Shown: one piece after another, positions 15,445-24,352 of the stretch
How the letters are laid out: each line of letters opens with the position of its first letter
Numbering within the stretch: the first letter of the stretch is position 1
DNA from: Rhodospirillales bacterium
Lineage (GTDB): Bacteria > Pseudomonadota > Alphaproteobacteria > Acetobacterales > Acetobacteraceae
DNA length: 49,338 nucleotides
Direction: 5' to 3'
Assembly (NCBI GenBank): GCA_017304945.1
Contig: JAFKLG010000087.1
Location: 1 to 49,338, forward strand
Position numbers and translations under genes: made by a program
Notes under the pieces: model-generated
Database searches by the model: none
Told to the model about the DNA's origin: nothing
What the model saw: only the letters and a program-made list of their open reading frames with translations

Positions 15445-16316
15445 AGGAGTTCCCCTTCCGCCAGTTCCAGCAACGCGCGGCCGAGATCCGTCTTGCCGAG
15501 GCCGCGTGCATGGGCGCGCAGCGCGTCCGCGTCGATATAGCCCATGCGGAACGCCACTTCCTCGGGCGAGCCCACCAGCATGCCGGTGCGCGACTGGATG
15601 GTCTGCACGAAGGTTGCCGCCTGCAGCAGGCTGTCCGGCGTGCCGGCGTCCAGCCAGGCGCAGCCGCGCGACAGCTTCTCGACGTGCAGCGTGCCCATCT
15701 CGAGATAGACGTGGTTGAGATCGGTGATTTCGAGCTCGCCGCGCGGCGACGGCCGGATCTGCGGTGCGATGTCGTTTACGTGCTTGTCGTAGAAATAGAG
15801 GCCGGTGACCGCCCAGTTGGAGGTCGGCGCCGCCGGCTTCTCCACGATCTCGACGGCCTTGCCGGACTCGTCGAAGGCGACCACGCCATAGCGTTCCGGA
15901 TCGCGCACGCGATAGGCGAACACCGACGCGCCGACCGGGCGGGACGCCGCGGTGCGCATCAAGGTCGAGAGATGGTCGGCATGGATCAGGTTGTCGCCGA
16001 GGGCGAGGGCGCAGGCATCGCCGGCCAGCCAGTCCCGCGCGATCAGGAACGCCTGCGCGATCCCGTCCGGCTTCGGCTGCACCGCATAGGCGAAGCGGAT
16101 GCCGAACTTGCTGCCGTCCCCCAGCAGGCGCTTGAACTGCGGCAGGTCGTCCGGGGTGGAGATCACCATGATCTCCGTGATCCCGGCCAGCATCAGCGTC
16201 GACAGCGGGTAGTACACCATCGGCTTGTCGTAGACCGGCAGCAGCTGCTTCGAGGCTGCCAAGGTCATAGGGTGCAGCCGGGTGCCGGAGCCACCGGCAA
16301 GCAGGATGCCCTTCAT
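15441..16316 (-). CDS. rmlA: Glucose-1-phosphate thymidylyltransferase RmlA
   Basis: A 291-residue nucleotidyltransferase that makes dTDP-glucose. The signature MKGILLAGGSGTRLHPMT is at the N-terminus, followed by ASKQLLPVYDKPMVYYPL and LALGDNLIHADHL. Length and motifs fit RmlA. It overlaps rmlC by 4 bp and is 120 bp downstream of rmlB; the 120-bp gap shows no clear signal. Confidence 0.96.
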   Translation of the reverse strand: MKGILLAGGSGTRLHPMTLAASKQLLPVYDKPMVYYPLSTLMLAGITEIMVISTPDDLPQFKRLLGDGSKFGIRFAYAVQPKPDGIAQAFLIARDWLAGDACALALGDNLIHADHLSTLMRTAASRPVGASVFAYRVRDPERYGVVAFDESGKAVEIVEKPAAPTSNWAVTGLYFYDKHVNDIAPQIRPSPRGELEITDLNHVYLEMGTLHVEKLSRGCAWLDAGTPDSLLQAATFVQTIQSRTGMLVGSPEEVAFRMGYIDADALRAHARGLGKTDLGRALLELAEGELL

Positions 16317-16436
16317 CGCGTGCTGTCTCCTTCGAACCCAGATGCGCCCGGATCGGCGATCGCTTGCGTCACCATCGTTCCCACCAGGCGCGATCCGATC
16401 GTCCCCGCAACATGCAAGACCAGGGCCGCCCGGCGT

Positions 16437-17492
16437 TCAGGCCGCCGTGCCGAGGCGCTGGCCGGCGTAGCGCGCGGCGCGCACGCCTTCCCACCAGAGG
16501 CGGTTCGCCAAATACCAGTCGATGGTACGGGCGAGCCCGGTCTCGAAGTCGTGCGGCGCGACCCAGTCCAGCGCCACCTCGGCGCGGCTCGGATCGATCT
16601 CATAGCGGAAGTCGTGGCCCGGCCGATCGGCGACGAAACGGATCAGCCGCTCACGCGGGCCGGCGGCATCCGGCACGCGCTTGTCGAGCAGCGCACAAAT
16701 CGTACGCACCACTTGCAGGTTGGTGCGCGGCTGGCGCCCGCCGATCGCGTAGGTCGCGCCCACTTCGCCGCATTCGAGCACACGCACCAGCGCCGCCGCA
16801 TGGTCGTCGACATACAGCCAGTCGCGCATGTTGGAGCCGTCGCCGTACACCGGCAGTTCCTTGCCCTCGAGCGCGTTCAGCGTGACCAGGGGGATCAGCT
16901 TCTCGGGGAATTGCCAGGGGCCATAGTTGTTGCAGGTGTTGCTGACCAGCGTCGGCAAGCCATAGGTGTGGAACCAGGCCCGCACCAGATGGTCGGACGC
17001 CGCCTTGGTCGCCGAGTAGGGGCTGCGAGGATCGTAGGGCGTCTCTTCGGTGAAGGCCGGGTCGTTGGCTTCCAGCGCGCCGAACACTTCGTCGGTGGAC
17101 ACGTGGTGGAAGCGGAACGCCGCGCGGCGCGCCCCGGTCAGCTCGGCATGGTGCCGGCGTGCCGCCTCGAGCAGGGTGAAGGTGCCGACCACGTTGGTCT
17201 GCACGAAGTCGGACGGGCCATCGATCGAGCGGTCGACATGGCTTTCCGCCGCCAGGTGCATCACCACGTCCGGATCGTGCGTCGCGAACACCTGCCGCAT
17301 CGCCGCGGCATCCGCGATATCGGCCCGCACCAGCACGTGCCGCTCATGCCCACGCGCCTCCTCGAGCGCGTCCTCAGACGCGGCGTAGGTCATCTTGTCG
17401 ACGTTGACGACCACATGGTCGGACTGGCGCAGCAGGTGGCGCACCACGGCGGAACCGATGAAACCGCAACCGCCGGTCAGAAGAACCTTCAT
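16437..17492 (-). CDS. rmlB: dTDP-glucose 4,6-dehydratase RmlB
   Basis: A 351-residue extended short-chain dehydrogenase that makes dTDP-4-keto-6-deoxyglucose with bound NAD. The nucleotide-binding motif is LLTGGCGFIGSAVV (about 4-17), with MHLAAESHVDRSI, HVSTDEVFG and the catalytic YSATK. The start is ATG 17492, which places the Rossmann motif at the N-terminus; a GTG lies two codons upstream. It is the first gene of the rml cluster and reads toward rmlA, rmlC, rmlD and the GT2 gene. Confidence 0.95.
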   Translation of the reverse strand: MKVLLTGGCGFIGSAVVRHLLRQSDHVVVNVDKMTYAASEDALEEARGHERHVLVRADIADAAAMRQVFATHDPDVVMHLAAESHVDRSIDGPSDFVQTNVVGTFTLLEAARRHHAELTGARRAAFRFHHVSTDEVFGALEANDPAFTEETPYDPRSPYSATKAASDHLVRAWFHTYGLPTLVSNTCNNYGPWQFPEKLIPLVTLNALEGKELPVYGDGSNMRDWLYVDDHAAALVRVLECGEVGATYAIGGRQPRTNLQVVRTICALLDKRVPDAAGPRERLIRFVADRPGHDFRYEIDPSRAEVALDWVAPHDFETGLARTIDWYLANRLWWEGVRAARYAGQRLGTAA

Positions 17493-17699
17493 GTGCACGC
17501 AACCCCGTCCCTGCCGCGCCTTGTTCTGGCGCATGTGTGCCGATGCGGATCGTGCCCTCCACCGGTGCCATGGCATGCTGCCATATGCGTCCGAGCGGAT
17601 TTGATCCGCTTCTTTCGTGTCACCGGTCCAACCATCATCGATGCGGCCGAGACGGAGCGCAGCGCACCCTGTTCGAGCGCCGCCGACGCAATCGGGAAC

Positions 17700-18500
17700 T
17701 CAGTGGACCATGAGCAACGGCCGCGTCGCCGCGCACAGGCACTGCTGCGTGACCCCACCCAGAATCCACTCCATCACCCGGCCGCGCCGGTACGCACCCA
17801 TCACTAAACCATCAGCACCCGCATCCGCTACAGCCGCGAGCAACGAATCCGCTTCGTCTTGTCCCCCCGGTTCGATTCTCCGCCGCTCCAGGCGCCCGGG
17901 CTCGACGCCCAGCAGAGCGTCCTCGGGCCAGGAGGGCCCGTCGTCGGCGACCGCGAGCAGCGTCACCCGATCCGCCGCCCGCAGCCAGGGTCGCGCGGCA
18001 ACCAGGGCCCGGCGGGTTCCCTCGGTGTCGCGCCAGCCGACCGCTAGATGCCGACCGAACTCTCCGCTCCAACCGGCCGGAACGACGAGCACCGGCTGGT
18101 CGGGGGTGAACAGCAGCGCATCGAGCGCGGCACGCTGCGCCGGCAGGGCGTCCGGCCCCGGCAAGCTCATCGCGATCAGCGCGAAGGTCCCGGCGGCGCG
18201 GACGACCGCGGCGGGGTCGCCGGCCTCCTCCCGCCAGGTCGCGTGCACGCCACCCTGCGACCAGACCTGCCACGCGGCGCGGATGGCCGCCTGCGCGCGG
18301 TCGGCCTCCGCCTCCAGCGCGGCCCGCCGCGCCGTCGTGAGCACCTCCTCACTCGGCATGATGGCGCTCGCCGGATCGCAGCGGACATGCAGCCCCAGGA
18401 TTTCCGGATCGGGCAGCGCGCGGCAGGCGCCGGAAACCGCCTCCAGGCACGCGGGCGCGCCGGCAGCGTCGAGCAGCAGAACAAGGACTCGGGGGCTCAT
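17700..18500 (-). CDS. Universal stress protein, two-domain UspA type
   Basis: A 266-residue protein with two Usp-like halves. The second ends with MGAYRRGRVMEWILGGVT and TRPLLMVH, the ATP-binding tail seen in alphaproteobacterial tandem Usp proteins. The first half (VLVLLLDAAGAPACLEAV) is degenerate. It lies 46 bp downstream of crcB on the same strand and may be co-transcribed with crcB and the binding-protein gene. The stress that induces it is not visible from sequence. Confidence 0.85.
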   Translation of the reverse strand: MSPRVLVLLLDAAGAPACLEAVSGACRALPDPEILGLHVRCDPASAIMPSEEVLTTARRAALEAEADRAQAAIRAAWQVWSQGGVHATWREEAGDPAAVVRAAGTFALIAMSLPGPDALPAQRAALDALLFTPDQPVLVVPAGWSGEFGRHLAVGWRDTEGTRRALVAARPWLRAADRVTLLAVADDGPSWPEDALLGVEPGRLERRRIEPGGQDEADSLLAAVADAGADGLVMGAYRRGRVMEWILGGVTQQCLCAATRPLLMVH

Positions 18501-18546
18501 GCGGCACCTCCCATCCGGCCGCTCACGCGACCGTTGATCCCGTCGC

Positions 18547-18933
18547 TCACGCGGGACGCCCCAAGGCCAGGCCAGCCCAGGTCGCGAGCAGGCACAGCGT
18601 CACCGACCCCACGACATAGGCGCCGGCCCGCACGACCTCCCCCGACTCCAGCAGTTCCATCGTCTGCAGGCTGAACGAGGAGAAGGTGGTGAACCCACCG
18701 CAGATCCCGACCAGCACGAACAGGCGGATGTCGGGCGGCACGTCCAGTGCCCCCCGCGGGCCGGTCAGCGCCCCGAACCAGCCGATCACGAACGAGCCGC
18801 CGATGTTGATCAGCAGCGTCCCCCAGGGAAAGGCCGGCCCGGTGAGCGCAGCGACGACGAACGCCAGCCAGAACCGCGCGACGCTGCCTAGCGCGCCACC
18901 GGCCGCGACCCAGAGGACGCCGGCGAGGCTCAT
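18547..18933 (-). CDS. crcB: Fluoride ion channel CrcB/Fluc
   Basis: A 128-residue membrane protein with four hydrophobic helices. Family signatures are GGALGSVARF (12-21), the polar-track Asn in LLINIGGSF and GGFTTFSSFSLQ (79-90) with the Phe-box residues. CrcB dimers export fluoride. The start ATG 18933 overlaps the upstream binding-protein stop (ATGA), which is an unusual operon partner. No fluoride-riboswitch pattern was recognised upstream of the operon, but that search was by eye. Confidence 0.94.
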   Translation of the reverse strand: MSLAGVLWVAAGGALGSVARFWLAFVVAALTGPAFPWGTLLINIGGSFVIGWFGALTGPRGALDVPPDIRLFVLVGICGGFTTFSSFSLQTMELLESGEVVRAGAYVVGSVTLCLLATWAGLALGRPA

Positions 18934-20525
18934 GCCTTCTGCAGATTCCAGAACAGCGGCACCGGCCCCTTGAGCTGGCCGGTGACCGACTTCCGCCACG
19001 CGGTCGCCAGCGAGTACTGCCCCAGCGGCACGTAGGGCGCGTAGGTCAGTACCTCGAGCTGGATGTCGGCCGCGAGCTTCTTGCGCGTCGTCTCGTCCGT
19101 CGCATCGAGCCAGGCGGAATGCAGTTCCTCGACCTTCGGCATGGTGGGCCAGCCGTACCACGCTTTCGCGCCGTTGCCGCGCAGCGCCGGGGCGCCGAGC
19201 GGATCCAGGTAGTCGGCCGCCGGGAACGAGGCGGGGAACATCGACCAGCCGCCCTTGTCCAGCGGCTCGCGGCTGTTGCGCCGCTGCACGACGGTGCCCC
19301 AGTCCATCGACTGGTCGTCCACGTTGATGCCGATCCGCTTCATCGTCGCGGTCAGCACCTGCGACATCGCGTCGTAGAAGGGCTGGTCGGTCGGGTGCAG
19401 CAGCACGAGCTTCTCGCCGTCGTAGCCGGCCTGCTGCAGCATCGCCTTGATCTCGGCGACCGGCTTCTTGCCGCCGAGCCGGTCCATGCCCGCGGTGCTG
19501 GCGGAAGGGGTGCCGAACAGGTAGCAGCCGATCGGCGCGTGATAGGCGCTGGGATCGTCGCCCACCACCGCCTGCATGACCTCGACCGGATTGACCGCGG
19601 CCAGGATCGCCTGCCGCACGCCCTGCTTCGCGGTCGGCCCCTGCAGCGTGTTGAAGCGGCCCACCGGGTAGAGGCCGTACGGATCGAGCCGATCCACCAC
19701 CACGTCGGCATTGCGTTTCAGCATCGGCAACAGGTCGGGGATCGGCTGCTCGACCCAATCCACCTCGCCGGCCATCAGCGCGTTGGCGGCGGTCGACGCC
19801 TCGGGCACGATCCGCCACTCGATCCGCTCGATATAGGCGTGCTTCCCGCCGGCGGTGAAGTTGGGCGGCTCGTCGCGCGGCACGTAGCCGGTGTGCTTGG
19901 TGAACACGGCGAGGCTGCCCGAGTTGAACTCCTTCGCCTCGAACCGGTACGGCCCGCTGCCGATGGCTTCGGTCACCTGCTTGAACGGGTCCGTCTCCGC
20001 CAGCCGCGCCGGCATGATCACCGCCGGGCTCGGTTGCGTCTTGCTCAACGCATAGGGCAGCGCGGCGAAGGGCTTGCTGAGCCGGAACACGAGCGTCTTG
20101 TCGTCCGGCGCCTCCAGCGCTTCGAGCCGCGCGGCCAGGATCTGGCCGATCGCATCGCGCTTCATCCAGCGCTGCAGGGAGACGACGCAATCCCGCGCCA
20201 GCACCGGCTGCCCGTCATGGAACACGAGCCCCGGCCGCAGCGTCATGGTCCAGCGCTTGCCGTCGTCCGAGACGGTGTGGCCCGAGACCATCTGCGGCTT
20301 CGCGTTCAGCTTCGCGTCCATGCCGTACAGCGTCTCGTACACGAGAAACGCGTAGTTCCGCGACACCGTCGCCGTGGTCCAGACGGGGTCGAGGCTGGTC
20401 AGGTTCGCCTGCGGCACGAACACCAGCTTCTTCGCCGGCTGCGCGATGGCCGGGCGCGCCAGCATCCCGGACCCGGCCGCCGCCAGTCCAGCCGCCGTTC
20501 CCGCCAGGAATCCCCGTCGCAACAT
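18930..20525 (-). CDS. ABC transporter substrate-binding protein, family 5 (peptide/opine type)
   Basis: A 531-residue extracellular binding protein of the DppA/OppA family. It has a Tat-like signal (LRRGFLAGTAAGLAAAGSG, cleavage near AIAQP), then LTSLDPVWTTATVSRNYAFL, LRPGLVFHDGQPV and GSGPYRFEAKEF, all characteristic of family 5. ATG 20525 has GAAGGGGAA upstream. No permease or ATPase genes are adjacent, so it is an orphan that must serve a transporter encoded elsewhere. The stop overlaps crcB. The ligand is unknown. Confidence 0.92.
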   Translation of the reverse strand: MLRRGFLAGTAAGLAAAGSGMLARPAIAQPAKKLVFVPQANLTSLDPVWTTATVSRNYAFLVYETLYGMDAKLNAKPQMVSGHTVSDDGKRWTMTLRPGLVFHDGQPVLARDCVVSLQRWMKRDAIGQILAARLEALEAPDDKTLVFRLSKPFAALPYALSKTQPSPAVIMPARLAETDPFKQVTEAIGSGPYRFEAKEFNSGSLAVFTKHTGYVPRDEPPNFTAGGKHAYIERIEWRIVPEASTAANALMAGEVDWVEQPIPDLLPMLKRNADVVVDRLDPYGLYPVGRFNTLQGPTAKQGVRQAILAAVNPVEVMQAVVGDDPSAYHAPIGCYLFGTPSASTAGMDRLGGKKPVAEIKAMLQQAGYDGEKLVLLHPTDQPFYDAMSQVLTATMKRIGINVDDQSMDWGTVVQRRNSREPLDKGGWSMFPASFPAADYLDPLGAPALRGNGAKAWYGWPTMPKVEELHSAWLDATDETTRKKLAADIQLEVLTYAPYVPLGQYSLATAWRKSVTGQLKGPVPLFWNLQKA

Positions 20526-20715
20526 GCACGTTCCCCTTCGCTGCTCTTGAACGCGTTTCCTCGGCCGGTGCACCGGCGCGGGAGGCTTCGGGCGGAAACC
20601 CGTGCCGGGTCAAGCCCCGTCGTCGCCGCGGAAACGGGAACGATCGGGAACCGCATCGCAGGCCAGGGATTTGCGTGGCCGCCCTGCGCTGGATGCATAC
20701 CGAGAGTGCTGGTCG

Positions 20716-20758
20716 GGATATGATAACGTCGCTTATCATCACTAGAGAAATCATATCC
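20716..20758. promoter_or_regulatory. Nested inverted repeats, probable MarR operator
   Basis: TGATAA-N6-TTATCA (20721-20738) is nested within a wider pair GGATATGA (20716-20723) and TCATATCC (20751-20758). The block is AT-rich in a GC-rich genome and lies directly upstream of the MarR start (20770), as expected for an autoregulatory operator. Binding by this MarR is inferred from position. Confidence 0.7.
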
Positions 20759-20769
20759 GAGGAACGTCC

Positions 20770-21282
20770 GTGCTCGATTTCCGGCGAGACCTGCTGTTCC
20801 TGTTGCACGATGTCGCCCGGCTGGTCCGGGTCGATGCCGACAAGCGGGCACGCAGCCACGACATGACGCGGGCCCAATGGGGCATCCTGATCTGGCTCGA
20901 GCGGCAGCCGGGGATCACGCAGAAGGAACTCGCCGAACACCTGGACGTGGAGCCGATCACCGTCGCCCGGCTGATCGACCGGCTGGAGGCACGTGGCATG
21001 GTGGAGCGGCGGCCCGATCCGCGGGACCGCCGGATCTGGCGCCTGCATCTGTGCCCGCCGGCACATGCGGTCCTGCTCGAGATCCACGAGCAGCGCGCCG
21101 CCATGACCCAGCTCGTGAGCCAGGGCCTCGATCCGAAGACGATCGACACGACGGTGGAGGCGCTGCTGCGCATCAAGGCCACCCTGACGCAGGAGGCGCA
21201 TGCCCGACGCGCCGGCGACACGTCGGAGCCGGAGGCTCGGGTCGGTGACGGCACGCCCTCCGCAGCGAAGGAGGCGGTCTGA
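20770..21282 (+). CDS. MarR-family transcriptional regulator
   Basis: A 170-residue winged-helix regulator. The helix-turn-helix is GITQKELAEHLDVEPITVAR, followed by LIDRLEARGMVERR and the wing DPRDRRIWRLHL. GTG 20770 was chosen because GAGGAA lies 5 bp upstream. Its stop overlaps the emrA ATG, so it heads the efflux operon and probably represses it until a phenolic or drug-like ligand binds, as for EmrR. The C-terminal tail after about residue 145 is low-complexity. Confidence 0.93.
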   Translation: MLDFRRDLLFLLHDVARLVRVDADKRARSHDMTRAQWGILIWLERQPGITQKELAEHLDVEPITVARLIDRLEARGMVERRPDPRDRRIWRLHLCPPAHAVLLEIHEQRAAMTQLVSQGLDPKTIDTTVEALLRIKATLTQEAHARRAGDTSEPEARVGDGTPSAAKEAV

Positions 21283-22415
21283 TGTCGCAAGCCGCGACCG
21301 CCGGCCCCGCCCCGAAGGTCAGCGAGGCCTCCGCCACCGTCAGCCCGGCCCCACGAGTGGCCGAGGCCCCGGCGACCCGACGCCGCACCACCCGTAGCGT
21401 GCTGCGCCCCATCCTGATGCTTGGCGGGATCCTCGCCGTGGCGATCGGCTCCGGCGCCTGGTGGCTCACCGGCGGGCGGTGGGTCTCGGTCGACAACGCC
21501 TATGTGCGCGCCGCCAAGGAAGCGGTCGCCACCGACGTTTCCGGCATCGTCAAGGAGGTCACGGTCCGGGAGGGCCAGCGCGTCCGCAAGGGCGACGTCC
21601 TGCTGCGGCTCGACCCGCGCCCGTTCGAGATCGCGGTCGCCGGCGCCCGCGCGCACCTGAACGGCATGGTCTCGACGCTGAATGCGATGAAGCTCGAGTA
21701 CAAGCGGCTGCTGCGCGAGATCGAGGTGAAGCAGGCGCAGGTCAACTCCGACCAGGCGAACTACGATCGGTTCGCCGGGCTGGTACGCAACGGCGGCGTG
21801 ACCCGCGCCGAATACGACAATGCCCGCTTCGCGCTCGCGGCCGGCAAGCAGAGCGTCGAATCGCTGCGCGTCGCCGCCGCCGTCCAGCTCGCGCGGCTGG
21901 GCGGGGAAGCCGATGTCGACGTCACCACGATGTCGGACTACCTGCAGGCCAAGGCGCGGCTGGACGAGGCGCAGCGCCAGCTCGAGCATACGGTGATCTA
22001 TGCGCCGTTCGACGGCGTCGTCACCCAGGTCGAGACGGTGCAGCCGGGCATGTATCTCGCCGCCGCCACCGCGGCGTTCGGCATCGTCTCCACCGAACGC
22101 GTGTGGATCGAGGCGAACCCGAAGGAGACCGAACTCACCTGGGTGAAGCCCGGCGATCCGGTGGAGATCTCGGTCGACACCTATCCCGGCCGCACCTGGG
22201 CCGGCGTGGTGGAGACCATCGCCCCCAACTCCGGCTCCGAGTTCTCCGTGCTGCCGGCGCAGAACACCTCGGGCAACTGGGTGAAGGTGGTGCAGCGCAT
22301 CCCGGTCCGGATCCAGGTGGAGCGCAAGCCCGGCGATCCCGAACTGCGCGCCGGCATGAGCGTGGTGGCGGAGATCGACACCGGGCACAAGCGCACCCTG
22401 CGCGACCTGTACTGA
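21282..22415 (+). CDS. emrA: HlyD/EmrA-type membrane fusion protein
   Basis: A 377-residue periplasmic adaptor with one N-terminal membrane helix (about 42-63). The biotinyl-lipoyl halves are VSVDNAYVRAAKEAVATDVS with GIVKEVTVREGQRVRKGDVL and HTVIYAPFDGVVTQ, separated by an alpha-helical hairpin. A beta-barrel domain follows (VWIEANPKETEL). It links the inner-membrane pump EmrB to an outer-membrane channel. The first 40 residues are Ala/Pro-rich and cytoplasmic. It overlaps the MarR stop. No outer-membrane factor gene is adjacent. Confidence 0.93.
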   Translation: MSQAATAGPAPKVSEASATVSPAPRVAEAPATRRRTTRSVLRPILMLGGILAVAIGSGAWWLTGGRWVSVDNAYVRAAKEAVATDVSGIVKEVTVREGQRVRKGDVLLRLDPRPFEIAVAGARAHLNGMVSTLNAMKLEYKRLLREIEVKQAQVNSDQANYDRFAGLVRNGGVTRAEYDNARFALAAGKQSVESLRVAAAVQLARLGGEADVDVTTMSDYLQAKARLDEAQRQLEHTVIYAPFDGVVTQVETVQPGMYLAAATAAFGIVSTERVWIEANPKETELTWVKPGDPVEISVDTYPGRTWAGVVETIAPNSGSEFSVLPAQNTSGNWVKVVQRIPVRIQVERKPGDPELRAGMSVVAEIDTGHKRTLRDLY

Positions 22416-22420
22416 TCCGC

Positions 22421-24016
22421 GTGGCCGCTTCCTCTCCCGCCGCGCCGGCGGCCGGCGCGGCGGTTGCGCCCAACGCCGCGATGGCCGGCACCGAGGCGGT
22501 GCCGCACCGGCTGCTGATCACGCTCTGCACCGTCGGCGCGACGCTGATGCAGGCGCTCGACCAGACCATCGCCAACGTCGCGCTGCCCTACATGCAGGGC
22601 AGTCTCTCGGCGACCTATGACGAGATCACCTGGGTCCTGACCTCCTACATCACCGCGGCGGCGATCATGACGGCGCCGGTCGGCTGGCTCGCCGCACGGT
22701 TCGGGCGGAAATACCTGTTCATCGCCTGCCTGGTCGGCTTCACCATCACCTCGATGATGTGCGGCGCGGCGCAGTCGCTCGACCAGATGGTGATCTTCCG
22801 CATCCTGCAGGGCGTGTTCGGCGCCGCGCTGGTGCCGCTGAGCCAGGCCACCATGATGGACATCTACCCGGTCGAGCAGCGCGGCCAGGCGATGGCGATC
22901 TGGGGCGTCGGCGTGATGATCGGCCCGATCCTGGGCCCGACGCTCGGCGGCTATCTGACCGAACTCTACAACTGGCGCTTCGTCTTCTACATCAACCTGC
23001 CGTTCGGCATTCTCGCCACGCTCGGCCTGCTGTTTTTCATGCCGCGGTCGCATCCCAACTTCAACATGCGGTTCGACTGGATCGGCTTCGGCGTGCTGTC
23101 GCTGGGCATCGGCGGCCTCCAGATGATGCTCGACCGCGGCCAGAACCAGGACTGGTTCGCCTCCCGCGAAATCCTCATCGAACTCGTCCTCGGCCTGCTC
23201 GGCGTCTACCTGTTCGTCGTGCACATGTTCACCGCGCAGAAGCCGTTCATTCCGCCGGCGATCTTCCGCGACCGCAACTTCAGCTGCGGGCTGCTGATGA
23301 TGTTCGCCGCGGGCACGATCCTGGTCTCGAGCTCCTCGCTGATGGCGCCGTGGCTGCAGAACCTGGCGAACTACCCGGTGGAGACGGCCGGGCTGATCAT
23401 GGCGCCGCGCGGCGCCGGCACCATGGCGGCGATGCTGATCGGCGGCCGGCTCGCGGCGCGGTTCGACCCGCGCAAGCTGATGGCCTGCGGCATCCTGTCC
23501 CTGGTGTGGTCGATCTGGGAGATGACCGGCTGGACACCCGACGTGTCGCAACAGACCATCATCCTGACGATCATGGTGCAGGGCGTGGGCTTGGGCTTCC
23601 TGTTCATCCCGCTGCAGGTGCTGGCCTTCGCGACGCTGCCATCGCAATACCGCACCGACGGCGCCTCGCTGTTCAGCCTGTTCCGCAACATCGGTGCGGC
23701 GATCGGCGTCTCGGTGACCTCGGCGATGCTGACGCACAACACGCAGGTGCTGCATGCCGAGATCGGTGCCGGCATCACGCCGTTCAATCGCGCGCTGCAG
23801 CAGGGCGATGCGGTGCAGCACCATTGGGGCAGCGGCACCCCGCACGCGATGGCCATGCTCGATCAGGTGGTGAACCACCAGGCGCAGATCATCGCCTACA
23901 TCGACGACTACCACCTGATGATCTTCACCACCCTGCCGTCGCTGCTGCTGCTGTTCCTGATGCGCCGCCCGCAACGCGCCACCGCCCCGGACCCCGCCCA
24001 CGCGGCCATGGACTGA
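22421..24016 (+). CDS. emrB: DHA2-family multidrug efflux MFS transporter, EmrB type
   Basis: A 531-residue inner-membrane proton antiporter with about 14 helices. DHA2 signatures include LDQTIANVALPYMQG, WVLTSYITAAAIMTAPVGW, FGRKYLF and the motif C-like GVGVMIGPILGPTLGGYL. GTG 22421 is 5 bp after the emrA stop; an ATG at 22481 would give a 511-residue form, also normal for EmrB, and neither has a clear ribosome site. With EmrA it forms a drug efflux complex. Substrates cannot be read from sequence. Confidence 0.93.
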   Translation: MAASSPAAPAAGAAVAPNAAMAGTEAVPHRLLITLCTVGATLMQALDQTIANVALPYMQGSLSATYDEITWVLTSYITAAAIMTAPVGWLAARFGRKYLFIACLVGFTITSMMCGAAQSLDQMVIFRILQGVFGAALVPLSQATMMDIYPVEQRGQAMAIWGVGVMIGPILGPTLGGYLTELYNWRFVFYINLPFGILATLGLLFFMPRSHPNFNMRFDWIGFGVLSLGIGGLQMMLDRGQNQDWFASREILIELVLGLLGVYLFVVHMFTAQKPFIPPAIFRDRNFSCGLLMMFAAGTILVSSSSLMAPWLQNLANYPVETAGLIMAPRGAGTMAAMLIGGRLAARFDPRKLMACGILSLVWSIWEMTGWTPDVSQQTIILTIMVQGVGLGFLFIPLQVLAFATLPSQYRTDGASLFSLFRNIGAAIGVSVTSAMLTHNTQVLHAEIGAGITPFNRALQQGDAVQHHWGSGTPHAMAMLDQVVNHQAQIIAYIDDYHLMIFTTLPSLLLLFLMRRPQRATAPDPAHAAMD

Positions 24017-24090
24017 CCTCCCCGCCACCCGCGCGCCAATCCGCCCCCGCTCCCGTCGATCACGCCCCCTGCATCATCTGCGCCCCCTGC

Positions 24091-24263
24091 GTCATCCGCG
24101 GGCCTCGACCCGCGGATCCCCACCGCACCGCCCGCCCGCTCCCCCTCCCGACACCCCCCCCTCCCGTCAACCACGCCCCCTCCCGTCAACCACGCACCCT
24201 GCGTCAACCACGCACCCTCCGTCATCCGCGGGCCCCGACCCGCGGATCCCCACCGCACCGCCC
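24091..24263. repeat. Two 43-bp hairpin elements with tandem repeats between them
   Basis: The 336-bp gap after emrB holds two nearly identical 43-bp elements (24091-24133 and 24221-24263). Each contains a perfect 9-bp hairpin, ATCCGCGGG/CCCGCGGAT, with a 6-nt loop (CCTCGA or CCCCGA). Between them are three units of 18-19 bp starting CGTCAACCACGC (24165, 24184 and 24202); degenerate related units precede the first element from about 24055. No gene is seen in 24017-24352. The hairpins could act as terminators for emrB or as mobile REP-like sequences. Confidence 0.9.
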
Positions 24264-24352
24264 CACACGCGGCCCCAACACACCCCTCACGGACTCTTGT
24301 TTCGGTCCCGGCACCCGGCTATCGACATCGTAACAGCCGGAGCGGAACGTCG

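Noticed and set aside
18930..20700. Fluoride riboswitch upstream of the crcB operon
   Set aside because: No pattern resembling the conserved fluoride-riboswitch core was recognised by eye; a covariance-model scan would be needed to settle it.
24055..24263. Short repeats spaced by similar lengths, considered as a CRISPR array
   Set aside because: Units are contiguous tandem copies without unique spacers, and no cas genes are near.
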